A stretch of DNA of 36,005 nt. It comes from PVC group bacterium (GTDB lineage Bacteria; GCA-001730085; JADFSZ01). The stretch lies in contig JADFSZ010000001.1 of assembly GCA_022560555.1 (NCBI GenBank), forward strand, positions 1 through 36,005, written 5' to 3'. The translations under genes and the position numbers were made by a program. The notes beneath the pieces are model-generated. The model searched no databases. It was not told the origin of the DNA and saw nothing but the letters and a program-made list of their open reading frames with translations. Below, in pieces: positions 25,538 through 32,281 of the stretch; positions within the stretch are counted from its first letter, which is position 1; every line of letters starts with the position of its first letter.

Positions 25538-26104
25538 TTAGAATTCCTTTTGCGGAATAATCAGTTTTGAGATAACCATATTGCATCTGGCGATACTTGA
25601 ATCCTTTGACTTAGGGCCAATTTGAAAACTTTCAACCGTTAAAAATTTAGTTGAGCTTTCAATGCCATGCATAAATTCCACAACTTGTTCCATTTGGGCT
25701 TCATAATTTATGTTAACTTGAAACTTTTTGGCAATCCCAAGCTCTTTGATTCCCGACGGCTTAATGTCGATTAAATATACCGAAGAACGATTGGCCATCC
25801 CTTCAACTTCTTTTAAGAGTGATGTCATACCCTGCTCCTCTGTGGCCATGCCTACCAGTAATTTCTCATATTTTTTCATTTCTTTTTCGATACGATCTTT
25901 TTGAGCGAGAATCTTTAAGCTTCTCTTAATCTCGGCCTCCTTGGCCGCAATATCCTGATTGTACATACGAAATTTATCGATGAGCGGCTTGACGAGCATA
26001 TTATCAAGAAGCGCGAGCGAGCAAAACAACACAGCTCCGTAGAATACAAGCCTTTCTCTTTTTGAAAGTTTTTTAACGAAATCAACAATAAAATTCAAAT
26101 TCAC
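25538..26104 (-). CDS. PilO/GspM-like inner-membrane assembly protein
   Basis: This 188-residue protein has a short cytoplasmic N-terminus, one membrane helix (about 20-40), a coiled coil (about 45-95) and a ferredoxin-like periplasmic domain. This is the layout of PilO and GspM, which dimerise with PilN or GspL in the inner-membrane platform of type IV pili and type II secretion. The LSKRERL motif before the helix is common in GspM. Translation starts at GTG, supported by AAAGGAG seven bases upstream. The preceding gene is the PilM-PilN fusion, the expected partner, 12 bases away. Confidence 0.8.
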   Translation of the reverse strand: MNLNFIVDFVKKLSKRERLVFYGAVLFCSLALLDNMLVKPLIDKFRMYNQDIAAKEAEIKRSLKILAQKDRIEKEMKKYEKLLVGMATEEQGMTSLLKEVEGMANRSSVYLIDIKPSGIKELGIAKKFQVNINYEAQMEQVVEFMHGIESSTKFLTVESFQIGPKSKDSSIARCNMVISKLIIPQKEF

Positions 26105-26116
26105 CGTACGGCTCCT

Positions 26117-27571
26117 TTAATCTGAAACACTCGCCAATAAACAGGATATTTCAAAATCCGTCACATCACGAAGCCCGTCTTTTCTTTTGGCTGTGTATTT
26201 AGTTTTGACATTTTTTAGGAATTCAGATTTTTCCATATGATCAACAAAATAAAACACGGTTGACATCGATCGAGCCGTGCCGCGAATCGAAAATCGCCCC
26301 CGGCTATCATAACGGATAAAATTCAGCTCCAAGTCCGAAGGGATTAATTGATAAATCTCCGTTAAAACTAAAAGAGAATACCCGCGCTTCGATTGATAGT
26401 TCCGTATGAGCGTAATTTTACTAAAGCTGTCTTCAAGTTTTTCTGCCGCTTCATTTATGGGTTTGTATTTGGTTTCCAAATTAGAGATATAAACACTCTT
26501 AAATGCCATATTCGAAAGCAGAACAGAAAAACCCAGGATAAAAATTATAAGAATAAGAATACCTGTTTTGATCATGTCACGGCTGCGCTCTTCAAGTTGA
26601 CGCTGTATTTTTACCTCCTGGGGGATCAAGTTGACTTTAAGATCCTTCCCTGCCGACATGACTCCCATCAGGGCAAGCAAAGAAATCCCTTTCTCTTTTT
26701 CCAGATTTTGAGCCGCGCTTTTTGAAATGTGGAAATACTTTTCATAGGGTAGTATCTTGACGGGAAGAAGAAGGTTGTCCGATATCGTTTCTTCTGCTCC
26801 CACAAACATTTCTACCGCTCCCGTAATGAAAGCCTCCCCGGGACGCTTTCCTATATCTTCAGACAAATACGCCTCCAAAGATTTTTTCAACTCATCCGTA
26901 AAACGCTGCAAAGATTGTTCGCGATTACCGGCCATTTCCACGCATCCCAAAGGGATGTTTCGAATAAAAATTACCTTTGCTTGAGAGACAATCGTAAAAT
27001 CTGTGTGGGTTTCGTCAATATGGATCATATTGATTGGGGTATTGCTTGAGCTTTTGATTTTAAATATTTTTGAGGCACTCCAGGCTAATGATTCCGGAGC
27101 CAAATATACGTTTTCCAATGCTAAGCCCGCATTTTTAAAAATATCGATATATCTTCGAATAATATTTTTCGAGACAATCACCAAAAGCGCTTTTGTATAG
27201 TTTTGTTTGTATACTTCGATGTTGATATAGTCCACAATAATGTCTTCGCGGGAATGAGGGGTATAGCGGCTCGCTTGCAGATTGATAATCTCTTTGATTT
27301 CATCAGGATCAACAGAGGGCAGCTCAATATTTCTTGTAATCACTTGATGACTTGGTACGATCGTCAAGACACCGGCATTACGGGCTTTAGATTCTTCACA
27401 ATACGCTTGTATTTGATGCGCGATATCCTCGTCACTCATGGAGCTGATGTTACACGTGTAAATATCCTGGATGTCATGACGAGAGCTCCCCATATGAATA
27501 AACCGCAATGTATCTCCCGAAAGATCAATTCCGACAAGGGCCGTACTTTTCGTCGCGCTTAGATTAAACAT
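26117..27571 (-). CDS. PilM-PilN fusion (GspL-like) platform protein
   Basis: Residues 10-310 form an actin-like PilM ATPase-fold domain (entry VGIDLSGDTLRFI, then LPSVDPDEIKEIINLQASRY, typical of PilM). KVNLIPQEVK at about 312-321 is the cytoplasmic PilN motif, followed by one membrane helix (334-353) and a periplasmic coiled coil plus ferredoxin-like domain ending near 484. PilM and PilN are separate proteins in most type IV pilus systems, while GspL joins the same parts in type II secretion. The protein is therefore GspL in layout but PilM/PilN in sequence flavour. It follows gspK after three bases, with GGGAG as ribosome binding site. Confidence 0.82.
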   Translation of the reverse strand: MFNLSATKSTALVGIDLSGDTLRFIHMGSSRHDIQDIYTCNISSMSDEDIAHQIQAYCEESKARNAGVLTIVPSHQVITRNIELPSVDPDEIKEIINLQASRYTPHSREDIIVDYINIEVYKQNYTKALLVIVSKNIIRRYIDIFKNAGLALENVYLAPESLAWSASKIFKIKSSSNTPINMIHIDETHTDFTIVSQAKVIFIRNIPLGCVEMAGNREQSLQRFTDELKKSLEAYLSEDIGKRPGEAFITGAVEMFVGAEETISDNLLLPVKILPYEKYFHISKSAAQNLEKEKGISLLALMGVMSAGKDLKVNLIPQEVKIQRQLEERSRDMIKTGILILIIFILGFSVLLSNMAFKSVYISNLETKYKPINEAAEKLEDSFSKITLIRNYQSKRGYSLLVLTEIYQLIPSDLELNFIRYDSRGRFSIRGTARSMSTVFYFVDHMEKSEFLKNVKTKYTAKRKDGLRDVTDFEISCLLASVSD

Positions 27572-27574
27572 CCC

Positions 27575-28612
27575 TTAGTTCTCCCGCCAAAAAAGTATTT
27601 TTCCTTTGCGATCCGCAACGCATGTAACATCCATTTTTATTTTCTGATTCGCCAAAAAAGCCCGGCATTGAATTTTAAATATTTGAGAATGTGTTTTCAA
27701 TTTCTGATCAGCCACAATACTGATCTTCGCGAGCTCTGAAGGGCTTAAATGCGTTCGCTGACTCAACTGAGGCACAATGCTTGATGGATTTGTAAAAATG
27801 CCGTCATCCGCCGTACCGGGCACCCCATCCTCACCAAAACGAAATGTCATAATTTTGTCGATAATACTCTTATCTAAGCCCAATCCATAAAAAACTTCCC
27901 TCGAGGCCGTGTTCGCGTTAATCTTTCCGTTGCCGTAAATCGTGACATAATTCTTAATAATGTCAACCACATCTTTGTTGACCCCTTTCACTAAATACAA
28001 TTCATCAAAAACTTGAAAAGGAGCGTCTTTCGCTTCGTACGCGAATGCCCCGCTCCGATATTCCCGATCTTCCGCGCTTCCCAGAGGGATGGAGAGCTGG
28101 CTGTCTTCGTCCCGCCAATCTACAATCGCGGCGGCGATTTCTTGAGCTTCTATTTTATCAAAACCAAGGCCGTCTCTCAAAAGTTGGCGCAGAATAATAT
28201 CATCTTCTATATTAATATTGATCTTTCTTTCTTCATCAACAAACCCAAATCGAGTTATCAGTTCATTTGACACAATATCACGGTCCACATAGGATATCTC
28301 ACAAAAGCCATCTCCAATAGGCATCTTTTTAAAAACAGCTTCTGTGTCAAACCAATACTCGCCTAAAGATGTGTACTCAATAAACTCATCCTCTCCGGGA
28401 ATAATCATTGTGATTGCTTTTTTAACACCGGCTTCCGCGATAGAACGGAGCTTTCCTCTCTCATTTATTCGGGTGGCCAATGTAAGCTTTTGACGAACGG
28501 TAACACTGGTTATAATCGCAAAAGTGGACAACATCAACAGTGTCCATAAGGTCAAAATAAGGATACTTCCCTGAACTCTACCCTCCCGAAAGGATGCTAA
28601 CTGTTTTCGCAT
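27575..28612 (-). CDS. gspK: Type II secretion minor pseudopilin GspK
   Basis: GspK is the large minor pseudopilin at the pseudopilus tip. After a short leader ending RVQG, the hydrophobic N-helix SILILTLWTLLMLS lacks Glu at position 5, as is normal for GspK. RINERGKLRSIAEAG, FGFVDEERKININ and AAIVDWRDEDSQ are the family's most conserved segments. Length (345 residues) is normal. I chose the ATG at 28612, giving a 15-residue leader with AAAAAGA upstream; an earlier ATG at 28636 is possible. Either start lies inside the end of gspJ, so the two genes overlap and are probably translationally coupled. Confidence 0.9.
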   Translation of the reverse strand: MRKQLASFREGRVQGSILILTLWTLLMLSTFAIITSVTVRQKLTLATRINERGKLRSIAEAGVKKAITMIIPGEDEFIEYTSLGEYWFDTEAVFKKMPIGDGFCEISYVDRDIVSNELITRFGFVDEERKININIEDDIILRQLLRDGLGFDKIEAQEIAAAIVDWRDEDSQLSIPLGSAEDREYRSGAFAYEAKDAPFQVFDELYLVKGVNKDVVDIIKNYVTIYGNGKINANTASREVFYGLGLDKSIIDKIMTFRFGEDGVPGTADDGIFTNPSSIVPQLSQRTHLSPSELAKISIVADQKLKTHSQIFKIQCRAFLANQKIKMDVTCVADRKGKILFWREN

Positions 28613-29168
28613 AACGTATCTTTTTTGTTCCGTCATTAATGATGAGCTTCAAGCGCACGGCTAAAGGCATTTTCTCTTCACTCCAGCGTTCCAGCCACAC
28701 ATAATTATTTGTCTCAGTATCGTATTTATAGTATTCAAAAGAGGCGGCTTCAATGTTTTCTAATTCGGATGATATTTCCCCGTCTTTGCCGCGGTATAAC
28801 ATGGAAATATCCTTAAATGCCCTTGTTAAGGTTTTATTCCGCGCGTCATACGTGTAACTGACTTGGCCGATGGTTTTTACCTCAAACTCTTTTGTGTAAA
28901 CAATTGTTGGACATTCAAATAACGTTTTTTGGCCGACAAATTGAATACTTGAATATGCATAGCTGTTTCGAATGTCTTCGGAATATCTTTCTAAAAAAAT
29001 GTTGGCATTTTCTAGAGAGACCTCGTTTTGAACTCGGCCCCAGATCATAATCCCCTTAGAAAGCGTTGTGTAAATGACAACACTCACAACCCCCAACAGG
29101 GATACGACTAAAAGAAGCTCGATGAGCGTCAGGCCTTTAGAATTCCGGACTTTCTTGATAATACGCAT
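28578..29168 (-). CDS. gspJ: Type II secretion minor pseudopilin GspJ
   Basis: This 196-residue prepilin has a 12-residue leader ending in Gly, then LTLIELLLVVSLLGVV with Glu at +5, the substrate of a GspO/PilD-type peptidase. Position between gspI and gspK, the length of about 190 residues and the ASFEYYKY...W..RWSEEK..PLAVRLKL pattern near the end support GspJ, which forms the tip complex with GspI and GspK. The start overlaps the gspI end by 32 bases, and the gspJ end overlaps gspK. No prepilin peptidase gene is in the window. Confidence 0.85.
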   Translation of the reverse strand: MRIIKKVRNSKGLTLIELLLVVSLLGVVSVVIYTTLSKGIMIWGRVQNEVSLENANIFLERYSEDIRNSYAYSSIQFVGQKTLFECPTIVYTKEFEVKTIGQVSYTYDARNKTLTRAFKDISMLYRGKDGEISSELENIEAASFEYYKYDTETNNYVWLERWSEEKMPLAVRLKLIINDGTKKIRYAKTVSILSGG

Positions 29169-29571
29169 AAGCTGTTCTTTCTATGTGAAATTCTCTTGTC
29201 TGGTTTTGACGCTCCCGATTTATATAAAATGAAACTTGAAATAGTAATTTTTTTCTGTCTTTGAGCTTATAATTAAGATTCCACGGATACTTGTCAACAC
29301 CAACAATAAGCGTACCGCTTGTGCGCATCTGAGGCCCCAGACTGCCATATCTCATAAGCTGGTTTTGGGCTTCCCAAATTTTCTCATCCACCCAGGGCAT
29401 AACGTTCAGGTAGTCTTTATAGTGACTTAAAAGATCTATATTCACAAAAAATGTTTGAAAGATGGAAACAATCCCCATAGACAATATGGAAACGGCAACC
29501 AGTATTTCGACTAAAGTAAAACCGCTTTTTCGCCCATCTTTTTTTCTAGTCCTTCCAATTCCGCACATCAT
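29137..29571 (-). CDS. gspI: Type II secretion minor pseudopilin GspI
   Basis: This protein of about 144 residues has a basic leader (RKKDGRKSG) followed by FTLVEILVAVSILSMGIVS, a type III prepilin signal with Glu at +5. The mature domain is small, as expected for GspI, and contains the family-like WVDEKIWEAQNQLM helix. Gene order G-I-J-K and size make GspI the best call; GspH would be the alternative, and no other candidate for either is present. The ATG at 29571 has GAGGA upstream; an ATG at 29592 is possible. It overlaps the end of gspG by 26 bases. Confidence 0.8.
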   Translation of the reverse strand: MMCGIGRTRKKDGRKSGFTLVEILVAVSILSMGIVSIFQTFFVNIDLLSHYKDYLNVMPWVDEKIWEAQNQLMRYGSLGPQMRTSGTLIVGVDKYPWNLNYKLKDRKKLLFQVSFYINRERQNQTREFHIERTAYAYYQESPEF

Positions 29572-30061
29572 CGTCACTTTCCTCAATACCATCTTTGCCT
29601 ATGGAATAGAGATCATAATCCTTGCGATGATCTCCCGGGCTTTTATACTGATACGGACGCCCCCAGGGGTCGGTAATGTCTGTTTCTAAATAGGGACCGT
29701 GCCAGTTGGAGGCAGAGGCGGTTTTGCTAAGGAGGGCGCTTAAGCCTTCTGATGTAGACGGAAACGCTCCGTTATCCAGTTCATAGAGTTTGAGCGCTGT
29801 CGCAATATTAGCCTTAATGTCGGCTTCAGCAATAGTCACACGGGCCTGCTCGCTGCGCCCGGTGAGACGGGGCATCACCATCGCGGCTAAAGCACCGATG
29901 ATAATTACAACGAGCAAAAGCTCAACAAGGGTAAAACCCTGTTGATGGCGAAAGCCATTAACAGATCGGAGTTTTGATTTTTGCTTCACAGTATGCTTTC
30001 GATTTTGTCTTACATCTGTCGACTGTTGACTGTCGACTATTGACCCAAAAATATTTGTCAT
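29546..30061 (-). CDS. gspG: Type II secretion major pseudopilin GspG
   Basis: GspG builds the pseudopilus shaft. FTLVELLLVVIIIGALAAMV follows the prepilin cleavage glycine, and the C-terminal WGRPYQYKSPG...YDLYSIGKDG is the calcium-binding GspG signature. The start at 30061 is backed by AAAGGAG seven bases upstream and gives a 42-residue leader, much longer than the usual 5-12. Residues 7-15 of that leader are encoded by a heptamer repeat array (30017-30044). A GTG at 29989 would give an 18-residue leader but has only a poor ribosome binding site. The frame is open back to 30112. It overlaps gspI; the metallopeptidase gene ends 14 bases upstream. Confidence 0.9.
   Translation of the reverse strand: MTNIFGSIVDSQQSTDVRQNRKHTVKQKSKLRSVNGFRHQQGFTLVELLLVVIIIGALAAMVMPRLTGRSEQARVTIAEADIKANIATALKLYELDNGAFPSTSEGLSALLSKTASASNWHGPYLETDITDPWGRPYQYKSPGDHRKDYDLYSIGKDGIEESDDDVRNWKD
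30017..30044. repeat. Four-copy heptamer array inside the gspG leader
   Basis: Four adjoining seven-base units of consensus TRTYGAC fill 30017-30044: TGTCGAC, TGTTGAC, TGTCGAC and TATTGAC. Seven is not a multiple of three, so each unit falls in a different reading frame, and the array codes for residues 7-15 of the long gspG start. Confidence 0.75.
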
Positions 30062-30075
30062 TTCGTTTTCTCCTT

Positions 30076-30990
30076 TTACGAGCTTAATTTTTCTTCTAAA
30101 TACTCCCGCCATCGTTCTTCAAATTCATCCAAATTTTTCATTTTATTCGGGTACGCACTTTGAAGAGCCTCCTCGAGTTTTTTGCCGTCCCGCAGCTCAC
30201 GGCAAAACTGGGTAAATCTTTTTGCGCCGAACCGATCGATCATAAAGTTAATCATAGCCACGGATTCCAAATAATATGTTTTGACGAGACTCTCAACATC
30301 CAGGAAAAGGGCCGCCATTTTACCTTCCCGCGTTTTCGTGGCTCGAATATATATCCGATCCATATCCTTCAAAAGGCGAATATCGAGTTTCATCATGTCT
30401 TCAATACTGAGAAGTTTGTCCTCTTTATAATATTCCATGGCTGTTTGGCTCATGTATTCTCTCTTGGATTCTTCCGCCCATTGCGCCACTCCTTCATCCA
30501 GCCAGAGAGGAATCTCCCCTTTAAATCCCACAAAATCACGGAAAATCAAATGCGCCATTTCATGAGGCAGCAAGGATTCCACAAACCCTTCTCCCCAGGC
30601 ATAGCTGACGATTTGTTTGTGCGTATAATCAGCCATGCCATGCGACCATTCAGGCTGATCGGTCGCTTGAATAAAGGCCTTATGATCGGCAAAGATATAA
30701 ATCGGAACACGGTTATCCCATGTCCAAAAACCCGAATATCTCGGATAACCGAGTCCTTGAGCGATCCGCACATAATATTTTTCGGCTTTATCAAGTACGT
30801 TCTTGGCAAACTTGTCGTCATCCGTATAATATACAAAAAAATGTTCCCCGCTCACTTTCTTCCAGTCATAATTATCCAGGCTGACACGAATAGCTCCTTT
30901 CTGCCCGGCAAAGAGATCGCTCGTGTGGCCCAGGGCTAACAACAAAGCGCCCGCAATCCATATACTTTTCAATTGATGCATATGTTTCAT
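30076..30990 (-). CDS. Secreted HExxH metallopeptidase (peptidase MA-like)
   Basis: This 304-residue protein begins with a signal peptide (hydrophobic core about residues 9-21, cleavage near FAGQ). The zinc motif is H143-E144-x2-H147 in LPHEMAHLIF, and the third ligand is E166 in LWLDEGVAQWAE, the gluzincin arrangement of the peptidase MA superfamily. It is therefore probably an active periplasmic or secreted protease. It sits between gspF and gspG in the secretion operon, where no standard gsp gene belongs, so it may be a processing enzyme or cargo of the machine (inference). A 78-base spacer with a heptamer array separates it from gspF. Confidence 0.82.
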   Translation of the reverse strand: MKHMHQLKSIWIAGALLLALGHTSDLFAGQKGAIRVSLDNYDWKKVSGEHFFVYYTDDDKFAKNVLDKAEKYYVRIAQGLGYPRYSGFWTWDNRVPIYIFADHKAFIQATDQPEWSHGMADYTHKQIVSYAWGEGFVESLLPHEMAHLIFRDFVGFKGEIPLWLDEGVAQWAEESKREYMSQTAMEYYKEDKLLSIEDMMKLDIRLLKDMDRIYIRATKTREGKMAALFLDVESLVKTYYLESVAMINFMIDRFGAKRFTQFCRELRDGKKLEEALQSAYPNKMKNLDEFEERWREYLEEKLSS

Positions 30991-31016
30991 TCACGTTCAC
31001 TAAATTGCATGTAAAC

Positions 31017-31065
31017 GGTTCACAGTTTTCGATTTTCAGTTTTTGGTTTTCGGTTATCGGTCAAC
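31017..31065. repeat. Seven-copy heptamer array downstream of gspF
   Basis: Seven adjoining units with consensus RGTTTTC run from 31017 to 31065. They start with GGTTCAC and AGTTTTC and end with GGTTATC and GGTCAAC, each with one to three changes. The array fills most of the spacer between gspF and the metallopeptidase gene and stops four bases short of the gspF stop codon. Confidence 0.75.
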
Positions 31066-31068
31066 GAA

Positions 31069-32280
31069 CTACATATTGATTTCAAATATTGGCAAAAGCA
31101 TCGCCATGACTATAAAACCCACTATGAGGCCCATGAAAAGGATAATGAGAGGCTCCATGAGATTGGCTAATATGCGTGACACCTCATCCGTATCGCGCTC
31201 ATAACTTGAGGCCACCTCACTTAAGGCTTCATCCAAAGATCCGGTCTCTTCACCTACAATAAGGAGATTGGTCATAAAAAGAGGAAAAACTTTGACGTCT
31301 TTGAGGCTTTCACCAAGAGGACTGCCGCGTTCCAATTGTTCATAACTCGTTTTTAGCGCGTTTTTCAGAACCTCATTTTTGAGAACCGGTATTGACACAT
31401 CGAGCGCCTTGAGAATCGTGATTCCGTTTCGAATCAAAATCTCAAGTGTCCGCGCAAAACGTGATATCTCGGATTTGAGAATAAATTCTCCGTAAATCGG
31501 AAGTTTTAGTTGGAATCGGCCGAAAGAAAGTTTTCCTGATTCTGTTTTAAGGCTCCGGCTAATGACCATACCGAGAAACACACAAGCAATAAGTATCCAA
31601 AGCCACCAGTCTTGGAGAAAAGTGCTGATGTCAATCAAAATTCTTGTCGGCATCGGGAGCTCTTGTCCCGTCCGGATAAACATCTCGGCCAATTTCGGCA
31701 CAACATAGCTCAACATAAAAATGACGGTTCCGAGTCCAACAAACGCCATCAGCGAGGGATAAACCATCGCCATCCGTAAACGAGCCATCAAAGCATGCTG
31801 TTTTTCCCGGTAATCTGAGATACGCATTAAGGCTTCAGGAAGAGATCCGCTGTTTTCTCCGGCATGAACAATCGAGATATACAAGGATGGGAAAACCTTC
31901 GGATACTTTTCTAAGGCCGAAGAAAAGGTTCCTCCGTCTTCAACAATGTCATGAATATCATTCAGCATAAAATTGAGACTTGCCTTGTCCGCCTGCTCGG
32001 CAATAATGGATAAGGCCCTGAGAATGGGGACCCCGGACTTAAGAAGGCTGGCCATCTGACGGCTAAAAAGCGTAATCTGCCTGTGTTTAATCCTTCCCGG
32101 CTTGATTTTGCTGATTTCTTTCGGAGGCTGAGTTTTGTTCTCTTCTTTTTTTTCCAGCTTAATGGGAAGCAAGCCAAGAGCGTTAATTTTTTCTACGGCA
32201 TCCTGCTCGTTATCGGCCTCGATTTGTCCGTCAATAACGTTTTGGGTATCTTTTTTCGCGCGGTAATGAAAAGTAACCAT
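31069..32280 (-). CDS. gspF: Type II secretion inner-membrane platform protein GspF
   Basis: This 403-residue protein is the polytopic core of the inner-membrane platform and contacts the GspE ATPase. It has a polar N-terminal domain (about 1-65), then two tandem T2SSF domains, each with the family helices, for example FSRQMASLLKSGVPILRAL (about 72-90) and FARTLEILIRNGITILKAL. Membrane helices lie near 170-190, 220-240 and at the C-terminus (ILFMGLIVGFIVMAMLLPIF). Length is normal. Its ATG is one base after the gspE stop codon, so the two are coupled. Confidence 0.95.
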   Translation of the reverse strand: MVTFHYRAKKDTQNVIDGQIEADNEQDAVEKINALGLLPIKLEKKEENKTQPPKEISKIKPGRIKHRQITLFSRQMASLLKSGVPILRALSIIAEQADKASLNFMLNDIHDIVEDGGTFSSALEKYPKVFPSLYISIVHAGENSGSLPEALMRISDYREKQHALMARLRMAMVYPSLMAFVGLGTVIFMLSYVVPKLAEMFIRTGQELPMPTRILIDISTFLQDWWLWILIACVFLGMVISRSLKTESGKLSFGRFQLKLPIYGEFILKSEISRFARTLEILIRNGITILKALDVSIPVLKNEVLKNALKTSYEQLERGSPLGESLKDVKVFPLFMTNLLIVGEETGSLDEALSEVASSYERDTDEVSRILANLMEPLIILFMGLIVGFIVMAMLLPIFEINM

Positions 32281-32281
32281 A

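Noticed and set aside
30160-30939. Open frame of 259 codons on the plus strand
   Set aside because: It lies antisense to the metallopeptidase gene, whose signal peptide and zinc motif are clear; it has no ribosome binding site or family pattern.
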